Origin: Bacteroidota bacterium
Lineage (GTDB): Bacteria; Bacteroidota; Bacteroidia; Flavobacteriales_D; Crocinitomicaceae
Length of the DNA: 60,839 nucleotides
Assembly: GCA_947378245.1 (NCBI GenBank)
Contig: CANCJF010000002.1
Coordinates: 1 to 60,839 of the forward strand
Direction of reading: 5' to 3'
Part shown: positions 8,451-17,035 of the stretch, piece by piece
Numbering within the stretch: position 1 is the stretch's first letter
How the letters are laid out: every line of letters begins with the position of its first letter
The notes under the pieces: model-generated
Told to the model about the DNA's origin: nothing
Database searches by the model: none
Seen by the model: the letters and a program-made list of their open reading frames with translations, nothing else
Made by a program: the position numbers and the translations under genes

Positions 8451-9020
8451 TTATTTATTATGACTATATTTTTTGTTTTGTTTGAAATCCAACACATCTT
8501 GTGTTTGACGTCTTGTAACATCCACTCGGTCGTCTACTTTCTCTACCAATTTGTCTTTACCAAAAACGAAATCGCCTCTGTCAAATTCAGTTGGCACCAA
8601 ACGGTCCGTTAAGAAAATCGCTTCTTTCGGACAAGCTTCTTCACACAATCCGCAGAAAATACAACGCAACATATTAATTTCATAGTTGGCTGCATATTTT
8701 TCTTCACGGTATAATTTCTCTTCTCCTTCTTTACGTTCCGCAGCTTGCATTGTAATTGCTTCTGCAGGACAAGAAACCGCACAAAGTCCACAAGCAGTAC
8801 ATCTTTCAGCACCTTCATCATCTCGTTTTAGTACGTGGTGACCACGGTAGATAGGACTAAATTCTCTTTTTTGTTCTGGATATTGTATCGTAGCCGCTTT
8901 TTTAAACATGTGTTTAAACGTGATAATCATTCCGTTGATAATTGCAGGTAAATACAATTTCTCAGCAAATGTCATCTCTTTTTGAAGGACTGCTTTCGAT
9001 CTATTAGTTAGTGGTTGCAT
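8451..9020 (-). CDS. nuoI: NADH-quinone oxidoreductase subunit I (2x 4Fe-4S)
   Basis: This is the peripheral-arm ferredoxin-like subunit carrying clusters N6a and N6b. Two complete 4Fe-4S motifs are visible, CTACGLCAVSCP and CIFCGLCEEACP, separated by about 40 residues. A basic N-terminal segment contains the GMIITFKHMF membrane-contact helix. The product is 189 residues, slightly longer than the roughly 160-180 typical of the family because of a lysine-rich tail. It starts 11 bp after nuoH and abuts nuoJ. Confidence 0.96.
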   Translation of the reverse strand: MQPLTNRSKAVLQKEMTFAEKLYLPAIINGMIITFKHMFKKAATIQYPEQKREFSPIYRGHHVLKRDDEGAERCTACGLCAVSCPAEAITMQAAERKEGEEKLYREEKYAANYEINMLRCIFCGLCEEACPKEAIFLTDRLVPTEFDRGDFVFGKDKLVEKVDDRVDVTRRQTQDVLDFKQNKKYSHNK

Positions 9021-9031
9021 CTCTTTCTTTC

Positions 9032-10075
9032 TTAATTTAATTTACCATTCATCCACATCACAACTCCTGTGATTAAGATGTTTAAAATTGCTAATGGAAT
9101 CAATGATTTCCATCCTAAACGCATTAATTGATCGTATCTGAAACGTGGTAAAGTCCATCTAATCCACATAAAGAAGAAGATAAAGAAGAAGATTTTACCA
9201 AACATTACTAAGGTACCTAAAGCAGTAGCCATATTTGTAGATAAACCTAATGCTTCATTAATCTCGTTTTGGAATGGGAAGTTATATCCACCAAAATAGA
9301 ACGTTACGATTACTGCAGAAGAGATAAACATATTGATATACTCCGCAAATAAGAACAATCCTAATTTCATACTTGAATACTCCGTATGGTACCCACCAAT
9401 CAACTCGGATTCAGACTCAGGCATATCAAATGGTGCACGATTCAACTCCGCAAAGGCACAGATTAAAAAGATTAAAAATCCTAGTGGTTGATATACAATG
9501 TTTGCCCATCCTGCATCTTGTTGTGCCGCGATTTCTCCCAAACTCATCGTACCAGTTGTCATGATCAACGCAATAATTGCAAGACCCATGGCGATTTCAT
9601 AACTAATCATTTGCGCAGATGCACGAATCGCACCCATCAACGAGTACTTGTTATTCGATGCCCATCCACCAATCATGATACCATAAACACCCAAAGAGGT
9701 TACTCCGAAAATGTACAATACACCAATGTTTAAGTCTGCTACTTGTAGGTTGAAAGTCTCTCCCCACAATTCAATTTTTCCTCCCCAAGGTATCAAAACA
9801 CCTGCCATCAATGCAGTTGTCATTGCCAAACAAGGACCTAAAATGAATAAGGTTTTATTAGAAACATTCGGAATAATTTCCTCTTTCATAAACATTTTGA
9901 TACCATCTGCAAGTGGTTGTAATAAACCAAATGGTCCCGCTCTGTTTGGTCCAAGTCTATCTTGCATCAACGCAGAAATCTTACGTTCAGCAAAGGTTGA
10001 GTACATAGCTACTACTAATGAAACTACAAACAATGCTATTACTAAGATGATTTTAAATAGGTAATAGTTTTCCAT
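9032..10075 (-). CDS. nuoH: NADH-quinone oxidoreductase subunit H
   Basis: This membrane subunit forms the quinone chamber with NuoB and NuoD. It has 347 residues and about eight transmembrane helices. Signatures are the loop ERKISALMQDRLGPNRAGP near residues 30-48 and the acidic loop FAELNRAPFDMPESESELIG, which lines the coupling channel. Length and motifs are intact. The gene is 3 bp from nuoG and 11 bp from nuoI. Confidence 0.96.
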   Translation of the reverse strand: MENYYLFKIILVIALFVVSLVVAMYSTFAERKISALMQDRLGPNRAGPFGLLQPLADGIKMFMKEEIIPNVSNKTLFILGPCLAMTTALMAGVLIPWGGKIELWGETFNLQVADLNIGVLYIFGVTSLGVYGIMIGGWASNNKYSLMGAIRASAQMISYEIAMGLAIIALIMTTGTMSLGEIAAQQDAGWANIVYQPLGFLIFLICAFAELNRAPFDMPESESELIGGYHTEYSSMKLGLFLFAEYINMFISSAVIVTFYFGGYNFPFQNEINEALGLSTNMATALGTLVMFGKIFFFIFFFMWIRWTLPRFRYDQLMRLGWKSLIPLAILNILITGVVMWMNGKLN

Positions 10076-10078
10076 CTG

Positions 10079-11068
10079 TTATGCTTTATTAATATTAGCT
10101 GCAACTTGTTTCTGATATTTCTCGATATCTTCTTTGATATCTTTTAAGTGCTCATAGTGGTTAGCAGAAATTACCGACTTATTATTAATATGTCTTGGTC
10201 CTTCGATCACCCAATCGCTTACTTTTTTCTTCTCAAAACGGCAAGTATTGCAAATAAACTCTTCCACTTCATGGTAAGCATCTTTACGACCAGTTACACG
10301 AAGAATTTCTTCTCCTTTTTCCCAAACTACTACTTTACCAGAACATTTTGGGTTCTCGCAATCTCTGTGTGCATCCATCGGTTTTGTAAACCAAACACGA
10401 CTTCCAAAACGCGCTGTTTTATCCGTCAATGCTCCAACAGGACAAACATCGATCATATTTCCAGAAAAATCGCTATCAATAGCTTTCTCAATGTACGTAG
10501 AGATCTCAGCATGATCACCACGGTTGATGATTCCATGACAACGATCTCCATCTGCTACCTGATCCGCAACATAAGTACAACGGTAACAAAGGATACAACG
10601 ATCCATGTGTAACTTGATTTTGTCGCCGATATCGATTTTCTTATACGTTCTTCTTTCTTCTTCGTAACGCGTAGCAGCTGCTCCGTGCTTGTATCCTAAA
10701 TTTTGTAGGTCACACTCACCAGCTTGGTCACAAATTGGACAATCCAATGGGTGGTTGATTAATAAAAACTCCACTACTCCTTTACGCGCTTCAAGCACTT
10801 CAGGACTTGTGATGTTTTCTACCACCATACCATCCATTACCGTTGTACGGCAGGAAGGAACTAATTTAGGCATCGGACGCGGGTCGTTAGTAGAACCTTG
10901 GCTAACTTTTACCAAGCACGTACGACATTTACCACCACTTCCTTCTAATTTGGAATAGTAGCACATTGCAGGCGGAACGATATCGCCCCCTACACTTCTT
11001 GCAGCATTTAAAATGGTTGTTCCATCTGGAACTTCCATCTCTACTCCGTCGATTGTTACTTTTGCCAT
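10079..11068 (-). CDS. nuoG: NADH-quinone oxidoreductase subunit G, short form
   Basis: This peripheral-arm iron-sulfur subunit has only 329 residues, against about 700-900 in the long proteobacterial form. An N-terminal 2Fe-2S domain (CYYSKLEGSGGKCRTCLVKV), a His/Cys-ligated 4Fe-4S region (HPLDCPICDQAGECDLQ), another 4Fe-4S motif (CILCYRC with a distant CPVGAL) and the beginning of a CxxC region at CENPKC are all present. The catalytically dead molybdopterin-oxidoreductase domain that normally follows is absent. The short form is what I recall from Bacteroidota nuo operons and is not a frameshift, since the next gene follows at once. Confidence 0.93.
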   Translation of the reverse strand: MAKVTIDGVEMEVPDGTTILNAARSVGGDIVPPAMCYYSKLEGSGGKCRTCLVKVSQGSTNDPRPMPKLVPSCRTTVMDGMVVENITSPEVLEARKGVVEFLLINHPLDCPICDQAGECDLQNLGYKHGAAATRYEEERRTYKKIDIGDKIKLHMDRCILCYRCTYVADQVADGDRCHGIINRGDHAEISTYIEKAIDSDFSGNMIDVCPVGALTDKTARFGSRVWFTKPMDAHRDCENPKCSGKVVVWEKGEEILRVTGRKDAYHEVEEFICNTCRFEKKKVSDWVIEGPRHINNKSVISANHYEHLKDIKEDIEKYQKQVAANINKA

Positions 11069-11106
11069 TTCTTTACTATTATCTTATTAGTAATTCTGCA
11101 TTTCAA

Positions 11107-12462
11107 TTAAGCATTTTCCACGTTAGAACTCACAAAAGGTTCGTGTGCAAAATGTTTTGGATCTTTTACTTTTTCAGGATTCAAAATGTGGTATTCAAAC
11201 TCCTCACGGAAGTGACGAATCGCACTCGCAATCGGCCATGCAGAAGCATCCCCCAATGGACAAATTGTATTTCCTTCAATTTTTTTCGCAATATCTAACA
11301 ACAAATCAATGTCTTTCATAGTACCATGACCGTGTTCAATACGGTGTAATACTTTTTCCATCCATCCTGTACCCTCACGACAAGGAGAACATTGTCCACA
11401 TGATTCGTGGTGGTAGAAACGTGCTAATGTCCATGTATGACGAACAACACACGCTGTTTCATCCAAAATGATAAATCCTCCAGAACCTAACATTGTTCCC
11501 GAAACAAATCCACCATCGGATAAAGATTCATACGTCATTAAACGATCTTCACCGTTAGCCGTTTTTGTAATTAAATGTGCTGGTAAGATTGGAACGGAAG
11601 AACCACCTGCAATCATTGCTTTGATTTTTCTTCCTCCTTTAATACCACCACAGTATTTATCGGAATAGATAAATTCTTCTACTGTAATTCCTAATTCAAT
11701 CTCGTAAGTCCCAGGATTATTGATATGACCAGATGCAGAAATTAATTTCGTACCTGTACTTCTACCAACTCCTATTTTTGCATACTCATCGCCAGTGATG
11801 TTGATGATATGAGGAACTGCTGCTATCGTTTCAACGTTGTTTACAACCGTTGGAGATGCGTACAAACCAGAAATCGCTGGAAAAGGTGGTTTCATACGTG
11901 GATTACCACGTTTACCTTCTAGAGATTCTAATAATGCCGTTTCTTCCCCACAGATATATGCTCCACCTCCAATTTGAACGTGTACATCTAAACTATAATC
12001 TGTACCAAAAATATTTTTCCCTAACAATCCAGCTGCATACGCCTCTTCAATTGCTTTTTCTAAAATACGAAGCACATAAAAGTATTCGCCGCGAATGTAG
12101 ATATAAGATGTTTTTGCTCCTAAAGCAAAGCTAGAAACCAACATACCCTCAATCAACGCATGAGGAATTTTCTCCATCAAATAACGGTCTTTGAAAGTAC
12201 CTGGCTCACTTTCGTCCGCGTTACATACCAAATACCTTGGTTTTTCTGATTTTTTATCGATAAAACTCCATTTCATTCCCGCAGGGAAACCAGCTCCACC
12301 TCTACCTCTTAATCCAGATTTTTTAACCTCTTCCGTGATATCATCTGGTTGCATGGTTTTGATTGCTTTCTCAGCAGCCGAATAACCTCCCATTTTACGG
12401 TAAACTTCCAGCGTTTCAATTCCTGGTACATTTACGTGTTCTAATAATAATTTGCGTCCCAT
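11107..12462 (-). CDS. nuoF: NADH-quinone oxidoreductase subunit F (NADH/FMN, 4Fe-4S)
   Basis: This is the NADH-oxidising subunit of complex I, with 451 residues (normal). The glycine-rich GRGGAGFPAGMKW near residue 55 binds NADH and FMN. A second nucleotide-site region is GGGAYICGEETALLESLEG. The 4Fe-4S (N3) ligands are in CGQCSPCREGTGW with the fourth Cys in TICPLGDA. It is 19 bp after nuoE and 38 bp before nuoG, in the conserved E-F-G order that makes up the NADH module. Confidence 0.96.
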   Translation of the reverse strand: MGRKLLLEHVNVPGIETLEVYRKMGGYSAAEKAIKTMQPDDITEEVKKSGLRGRGGAGFPAGMKWSFIDKKSEKPRYLVCNADESEPGTFKDRYLMEKIPHALIEGMLVSSFALGAKTSYIYIRGEYFYVLRILEKAIEEAYAAGLLGKNIFGTDYSLDVHVQIGGGAYICGEETALLESLEGKRGNPRMKPPFPAISGLYASPTVVNNVETIAAVPHIINITGDEYAKIGVGRSTGTKLISASGHINNPGTYEIELGITVEEFIYSDKYCGGIKGGRKIKAMIAGGSSVPILPAHLITKTANGEDRLMTYESLSDGGFVSGTMLGSGGFIILDETACVVRHTWTLARFYHHESCGQCSPCREGTGWMEKVLHRIEHGHGTMKDIDLLLDIAKKIEGNTICPLGDASAWPIASAIRHFREEFEYHILNPEKVKDPKHFAHEPFVSSNVENA

Positions 12463-12481
12463 AGTAGTACTTATAACCCTA

Positions 12482-12997
12482 TTAACAATATCTTGAGCGC
12501 TTGTTATCTGCGCGTAATTTCTCTAACAAAACATCTGCTTTCGTCTCATCCAAATTTTCATGGTAATCTGCACCACATTGTAACATCGGTGCGGTACCAC
12601 AAGAACCTAAACATTCCACTGTTTTCAAAGTAAACATCCCATCTTTCGTAGTTTCACCTACTTTGATGTTCAATTTTTTCTCGAAATGAGCCACTAAATC
12701 ATCTGCACCATTCAACATACAAGGACCTGTTTGGCATACTTCTAATAAGCATTTTCCAACAGGTTTCAAGTTATACATAGAATAAAAAGAGGCTACTTCA
12801 TATACCTCAATTGGTTTGATTAACAAAATAGATGCAACATAATCCATTACTTCCGAACTTAACCAACCATCAAATTCTGCTTGTGCTACGTGAAGTACAG
12901 GTAGTAATGCAGATTTTTGTCTTCCTTCCGGATAACGTTTTATTATTTTGTTTACAACCTCAAGTGTTTCAGCTGAAAAAACTATTTCTTTGGACAT
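12482..12997 (-). CDS. nuoE: NADH-quinone oxidoreductase subunit E (2Fe-2S)
   Basis: This thioredoxin-fold ferredoxin of the NADH module has 171 residues. The four cysteines of the 2Fe-2S cluster N1a are visible in CQTGPCMLNG and CLGSCGTAPM. The N-terminal helical bundle includes QKSALLPVLHVAQAEFDGWL, usual for NuoE. The gene lies 28 bp after nuoD and just before nuoF. Start ATG at 12997. Confidence 0.95.
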   Translation of the reverse strand: MSKEIVFSAETLEVVNKIIKRYPEGRQKSALLPVLHVAQAEFDGWLSSEVMDYVASILLIKPIEVYEVASFYSMYNLKPVGKCLLEVCQTGPCMLNGADDLVAHFEKKLNIKVGETTKDGMFTLKTVECLGSCGTAPMLQCGADYHENLDETKADVLLEKLRADNKRSRYC

Positions 12998-13025
12998 ATT
13001 CTCCTAACTTATAATTGAATAACTA

Positions 13026-14234
13026 CTATGCGTCTAATTCCCCTGCGATCACGTTCAAACTACTCAACGTCAAAACAGCATCGGACAACATAGTCCCTTT
13101 AATCATTTCTGTATATGCTTGGTAATAGATAAAGCATGGTCTTCTAAAACTCAAACGGAATGGAGTTCTACCACCATCACTAATTAAGTAAAAACCTAAC
13201 TCACCATTACCACCTTCCACTGCATGGTATACTTCACCAACAGGCACATTTGTTTCACCCATTACAATTTTGAATTGGTAAATCAATGCTTCCATGTTGT
13301 GGTATACTTCTTCTTTTGGAGGAAGGTAAAAATCAGGAACATCCGCGTGGATTGGTCCTTCAGGTAATTTTGCAATTGCTTGTTTGATAATACGTAACGA
13401 TTGGTGCATCTCTTCTTGACGAACCATAAAACGATCGTAAATATCCCCATTTGTTCCTACTGGAATATCAAACTCAAAATCTTCATAGGAAGAATATGGA
13501 GCAGCAACACGAACATCGTAATCTACACCAGTAGCACGTAAATTTGGCCCTGTAAAACCATAATTCAATGCTCTTTCTGCAGAAATTGGTCCTGCACCAA
13601 CTACACGATCCATGAAGATTCTATTTCTCATTAGTAGCTTTTCAAATTCAGCTAATAATTTAGGTAGACTTTTCAAGGAAGCATTTACTTTATCCCAAAC
13701 ACGTGGAGAAAAATCTCTTTCTAAACCTCCGATACGACCCATGTTGGTAGTCAAACGAGCACCACATAGTTCTTCAAAAATTTCGTATATTTTTTCTCTT
13801 TCTTGGAATACAAATAAGAAACCACTTAAAGCTCCTGTATCCACACCGATAACACTATTACAAACTAAGTGATCCGCAATACGAGAAAATTCCATTAAAA
13901 TTACACGTAAATATTGTGCTCTTTTTGGAACTTCGATTCCCAATAATTTTTCCATGGTCATGTGCCATCCGAAATTATTTATAGGAGCCGAACAATAGTT
14001 CAAACGGTCAGTAAGTGTAGGTATTTGATAAAAAGCGCGTCTTTCGGCTAATTTTTCAAAAGCACGGTGAATATAACCCACCGTTGGGACAGCATCCATA
14101 ATGATATCTCCATCCATTGTAAGGATGTTTTGGAAAATACCATGTGTTGCTGGGTGGGTAGGACCTAAATTTAGGATAGAATACCCTAATTTTTCTGCTT
14201 CTACTCTCTTTTTTTCTAATTCTGTTGCGTTCAT
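13026..14234 (-). CDS. nuoD: NADH-quinone oxidoreductase subunit D (49 kDa homologue)
   Basis: This quinone-site subunit is related to the large subunit of NiFe hydrogenases. It has 402 residues and carries the N-terminal signature LGPTHPATHGIF, with the HPATHG loop that lines the quinone cavity. The C-terminal DGGRTPFRLSFRRPCF block is also typical. It is a separate gene from nuoC, unlike the fused nuoCD of enterobacteria. It starts 25 bp after nuoC. Confidence 0.96.
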   Translation of the reverse strand: MNATELEKKRVEAEKLGYSILNLGPTHPATHGIFQNILTMDGDIIMDAVPTVGYIHRAFEKLAERRAFYQIPTLTDRLNYCSAPINNFGWHMTMEKLLGIEVPKRAQYLRVILMEFSRIADHLVCNSVIGVDTGALSGFLFVFQEREKIYEIFEELCGARLTTNMGRIGGLERDFSPRVWDKVNASLKSLPKLLAEFEKLLMRNRIFMDRVVGAGPISAERALNYGFTGPNLRATGVDYDVRVAAPYSSYEDFEFDIPVGTNGDIYDRFMVRQEEMHQSLRIIKQAIAKLPEGPIHADVPDFYLPPKEEVYHNMEALIYQFKIVMGETNVPVGEVYHAVEGGNGELGFYLISDGGRTPFRLSFRRPCFIYYQAYTEMIKGTMLSDAVLTLSSLNVIAGELDA

Positions 14235-14259
14235 AATATACGTATCTGTAACAGATTAA

Positions 14260-14766
14260 TTATCGTCCAAACTTGCTATCGTCTTTATCATCTCTTGTCT
14301 CATCTTCCAATTGGTATTGTTTACGCAATGGGAAATAAGGTTGATCATCCATGTTTAAGATTTTCGTTAAATTAGGGTGACCTGTAAATTCAATTCCAAA
14401 GAAATCATACGTTTCCCTTTCCAACCAATTTGCGGTAGAGAAAAGGGAAGTAACACTTGGTACTTGAATTTTAGCTTCTGAAGTATATACTTTTAAACGA
14501 ATACGTTGGTTTTTCACCATATCGTTTAATTGGTACACAACACAAAACTCTTCTTCTTTTACATTGTCTGGGTAATGAACACCACAGATAGATGTTAAGA
14601 ATTGAAATTTGTAGATTTCAAAATCATATAAAAAAGTTAGCACGTCTAAAATGCTTTCTTTTTTTAATGTGAACGTTGGGAAATCAACAATTAATTCTTG
14701 TTTCACCAATGCATCACCGAATTTATCGTGTAATGCTTTTCCAATAGATTCCGTTACGTTTTCCAT
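14260..14766 (-). CDS. nuoC: NADH-quinone oxidoreductase subunit C (30 kDa homologue)
   Basis: This cofactor-free subunit of the peripheral arm has 168 residues. The family signature is intact in ERETYDFFGIEFTGHP followed by LTKILNMDD. The acidic tail EDETRDDKDDSKF is an extension. It is one base away from nuoB and 25 bp from nuoD, fully embedded in the operon. Confidence 0.95.
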   Translation of the reverse strand: MENVTESIGKALHDKFGDALVKQELIVDFPTFTLKKESILDVLTFLYDFEIYKFQFLTSICGVHYPDNVKEEEFCVVYQLNDMVKNQRIRLKVYTSEAKIQVPSVTSLFSTANWLERETYDFFGIEFTGHPNLTKILNMDDQPYFPLRKQYQLEDETRDDKDDSKFGR

Positions 14767-14767
14767 A

Positions 14768-15337
14768 TTATTCGATTCCGTAGGATGCTAATAACTCTTT
14801 ATATTCTGGAGAACTTCTTCTACGAAGTGATTCTTTTCCAACTAATTCTTGAATTTTCAAGATACCATCAATTACTTGCTCTGGTCTTGGAGGACAACCT
14901 GGTACGTAAACATCCACAGGAATAATACGATCAATTCCTTGCAATACACTGTACGTATCAAAAATACCTCCACTAGAAGCGCATGCACCCATCGCTAATA
15001 CCCAACGAGGTTCAGCCATTTGTAAATACACTTGCTTAACAACAGGAGCTAATTTTTTAGAAATCGTTCCCATTACCATTAGTAAGTCCGCCTGACGAGG
15101 AGAAAAACTTAAACGCTCCGAACCAAAACGACCTAAATCGTAGTGAGAAGCCATGGTTGCCATAAACTCAATACCACAACAAGAAGTGGCAAAAGGTAAA
15201 GGCCAAATAGAATTCTTACGTGCTAAACCAACAACTTGGTCCAACGAAGTGGCAAAAAAACCAGCCCCTTCAATTCCTTCCGGTGCTTTGGTAATATTTA
15301 CCGAAGATTCAATGATATCTTTATTTTCTGTACTCAT
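14768..15337 (-). CDS. nuoB: NADH-quinone oxidoreductase subunit B (N2 4Fe-4S)
   Basis: This subunit carries cluster N2, the electron donor to quinone. The tandem cysteines and other ligands are visible in ATSCCGIEFMA, in MGACASSGGIFDTY and in VPGCPPRPEQ. The product has 189 residues, normal length with a slightly long N-terminus. The gene is 3 bp from nuoA and 1 bp from nuoC. ATG at 15337. Confidence 0.96.
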   Translation of the reverse strand: MSTENKDIIESSVNITKAPEGIEGAGFFATSLDQVVGLARKNSIWPLPFATSCCGIEFMATMASHYDLGRFGSERLSFSPRQADLLMVMGTISKKLAPVVKQVYLQMAEPRWVLAMGACASSGGIFDTYSVLQGIDRIIPVDVYVPGCPPRPEQVIDGILKIQELVGKESLRRRSSPEYKELLASYGIE

Positions 15338-15340
15338 AGT

Positions 15341-15712
15341 CTAGTTGTTGTCTTCCCATTTTAAAGCACCTTTCTTAATCACATAGAAAAAGCCTAATAA
15401 AAGAAGTCCTATAAATAAAAACATTTCTAATAATCCTGTCAAACCTAAAGCTTTAAAATTTACTGCCCAAGGATACATGAAGATTACCTCCACATCAAAT
15501 AAAACAAATAAAATAGCAGTTAAGAAATAACGCACAGAATAAGGAACACGAGCATTACCAGAAGACTCGATACCACACTCAAATGGATCTAATTTTTTCT
15601 TTGATTTTCTTTTTGGTCCTAAAATATGTGTTGCAAAAATGGTCGTAACCACGAATCCGAGAGCAACAGCAAGCTGAATTAAGATAGGAACGTAACTAAT
15701 TGGTGTTTCCAT
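15341..15712 (-). CDS. nuoA: NADH-quinone oxidoreductase subunit A
   Basis: This small membrane subunit near the quinone site has 123 residues and three transmembrane helices. Signatures are the ECGIESSG loop and LFDVEVIFMYPW in the second helix. It is the first gene of the nuo operon. The 100-130 bp upstream hold the only plausible promoter region. No other gene in this orientation precedes it. Confidence 0.95.
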   Translation of the reverse strand: METPISYVPILIQLAVALGFVVTTIFATHILGPKRKSKKKLDPFECGIESSGNARVPYSVRYFLTAILFVLFDVEVIFMYPWAVNFKALGLTGLLEMFLFIGLLLLGFFYVIKKGALKWEDNN

Positions 15713-15813
15713 AAATGTGTAAATTTCAATTAATTTTTTATATGTTTCTGATAGTCAAATAGTTGAAAACACTGGCATTAGGTTGACATCTATTTACCCA
15801 AAGAAACAAACTG

Positions 15814-15845
15814 CTAAATTAATGAATTTTAGTTTTTTTTAACAA
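15814..15845 (-). promoter_or_regulatory. Possible nuo operon promoter
   Basis: On the minus strand a TTG at 15845-15843 is followed after 21 bp by TAATTTAG (15821-15814). This matches seven of eight positions of the Bacteroidota -7 element TAnnTTTG. It would give a leader of roughly 95 nt before nuoA. This is inference from pattern only. Confidence 0.35.
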
Positions 15846-15875
15846 TTTCGGAAAGAAATTAAGAGAAAAAAGAGC

Positions 15876-15910
15876 AAAGACTGAAAGAGCAAAGAAGAAA
15901 GACTGAAAGA
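15876..15910 (+). repeat. Purine-rich direct repeat
   Basis: AAAGACTGAAAGA occurs at 15876-15888 and again at 15898-15910 within an A/G-only stretch between the divergent nuoA and gatC genes. No function is visible. Confidence 0.6.
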
Positions 15911-15932
15911 AAATATGTCTTTAATCTTAAAA

Positions 15933-15985
15933 TCTTTGAGCGAAGCGGTCTTTTGTCTCCAAGTCTTTGAGCGAAGCGGTCTTTT
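15933..15985 (+). repeat. Tandem 22-bp direct repeat in the gatC promoter
   Basis: A 22-bp sequence with core TTTGAGCGAAGCGGTC occurs at 15933-15954 and 15964-15985, spaced 31 bp apart. The TTG of the second copy doubles as the -33 element of the gatC promoter. Confidence 0.75.
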
Positions 15986-15997
15986 TACTTATATTTG
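15967..15997 (+). promoter_or_regulatory. gatC promoter (TTG / TAnnTTTG)
   Basis: TTG at 15967-15969 and TATATTTG at 15990-15997 are 20 bp apart, a textbook Bacteroidota promoter. It predicts transcription from about 16003 and so supports the gatC ATG at 16014 over the longer open frame from 15915. Confidence 0.65.
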
Positions 15998-16013
15998 TCA
16001 AAAATCACGTATC

Positions 16014-16304
16014 ATGCACATTGACGAAAAAGTTGTAGACCACATTGCACATTTGGCAAGATTAGAATTTACGGGTGACAGTAAAAAAGCGATTCAGGAA
16101 GATATGGAACGCATTATTACTTTCATGGATAAATTGTCGGAGGTTAATACAGAAGGTGTTGAACCACTAATTTTCATGTCTGATGAGGTAAATGTTTTAC
16201 GTGAAGATATCCCTGTTGATTCCTTAACCCATGAAGAAGCATTGAAAAATGCGCCAAAGAGAGATTCTGATTATTTTAGAATACCTAAAGTATTATCTAA
16301 ATAG
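16014..16304 (+). CDS. gatC: Aspartyl/glutamyl-tRNA amidotransferase subunit C
   Basis: This is the small subunit of GatCAB, which converts misacylated Glu-tRNA(Gln) or Asp-tRNA(Asn) to the amide form. It wraps around and stabilises GatA. The 96-residue product shows the family pattern IDEKVVDHIAHLARLEF at the start and EVNTEGVEPL in the middle, ending with a DSDYFRIPKVL strand. The open frame extends upstream to 15915, but that part is the translated direct repeat and would lie upstream of the promoter at 15967-15997. The ATG at 16014 is therefore chosen. gatA and gatB are not in the window. Confidence 0.92.
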   Translation: MHIDEKVVDHIAHLARLEFTGDSKKAIQEDMERIITFMDKLSEVNTEGVEPLIFMSDEVNVLREDIPVDSLTHEEALKNAPKRDSDYFRIPKVLSK

Positions 16305-16374
16305 ATAATACTTTTAAAAGCTAAAGAATTACAAGAAATTAGATTTATCGAGGCAAACAAAAAATTAAACCTGG

Positions 16375-16392
16375 TCCCGATTGCTATCGGGA
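16375..16392. repeat. Small perfect hairpin downstream of gatC
   Basis: TCCCGAT and ATCGGGA (7-bp stem) flank a TGCT loop. It has no T-run on either side, so it looks more like a short dispersed palindrome than an intrinsic terminator. It lies between the convergent gatC and pth genes. Confidence 0.6.
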
Positions 16393-16456
16393 TTACAATT
16401 GTAAATGAGGATTTTAATTTTGAAGTTGAACAAGATAAAGCAATTTATTGAAATTC

Positions 16457-17020
16457 TCATTTTCCGTTCCAATTGGTCATGGTTAAGCCAATTCCAATAG
16501 TTGTAAATCCTTTGATAAATTCAGTTGCAATTTTGATTCGATCTTCCAAGGTCGCTTTTTCGTGAGCATTCCACTCTCCAAGAACGTAATCAACTTGTTG
16601 ACCCGGTTTAAATTCATCTCCTACACCAAAACGTAATCGTGCATATTCGGTCGAATTTAAAACCGCTTGAATATCTTTTAACCCATTATGTCCACCACTA
16701 CTGCCTTTTCCTTTCATGCGAAGTTTTCCAAATGGAAGCGCTAAATCATCTGTAATAACCAATATGTTTTCTCTCGGAATTTTTTCGGTTTGCATCCAAT
16801 AATTGACTGCTTTCCCGCTTAAATTCATGTAGGTATTCGGTTTTAAAAGAATTACTTGTCGACCTTTGTATTTCGCTTGAGCAACATCACCAAATTTTTT
16901 CACTTCAAAGTTTGCACTACATTCTTTCGCAAATGCTTCCACGACTTTAAAGCCGATGTTGTGACGTGTCTCTTCGTATTTATATCCTGGATTTCCTAGT
17001 CCGATGATCAAGTATTTCAT
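16457..17020 (-). CDS. pth: Peptidyl-tRNA hydrolase
   Basis: This enzyme cleaves the ester bond of peptidyl-tRNAs dropped from the ribosome and recycles the tRNA. The 187-residue product has the N-terminal signature GLGNPGYKYEETRHNIGF, with catalytic His20 and Asn10. It also has the central LLKPNTYMNLSG and the DDLALPFGKLRMKGKGSSGG block. Length is normal. It lies 15 bp downstream of the response regulator gene and is probably cotranscribed with it. The start at 17020 is the only sensible ATG. Confidence 0.96.
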   Translation of the reverse strand: MKYLIIGLGNPGYKYEETRHNIGFKVVEAFAKECSANFEVKKFGDVAQAKYKGRQVILLKPNTYMNLSGKAVNYWMQTEKIPRENILVITDDLALPFGKLRMKGKGSSGGHNGLKDIQAVLNSTEYARLRFGVGDEFKPGQQVDYVLGEWNAHEKATLEDRIKIATEFIKGFTTIGIGLTMTNWNGK

Positions 17021-17035
17021 AATGATGCAAAAATA

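Noticed and set aside
9373-10064. Several plus-strand open frames opposite nuoH
   Set aside because: They are antisense to a clearly conserved gene and show no independent coding signature.
15915-16013. Extended N-terminus of GatC
   Set aside because: It translates the direct repeat and lies upstream of the predicted start site, so the ATG at 16014 is preferred.
16305-16450. An open frame without a start codon after gatC that reads through the TCCCGAT hairpin
   Set aside because: No ATG, GTG or TTG start, under 50 codons, and it coincides with a palindrome, so chance is more likely than a gene remnant.
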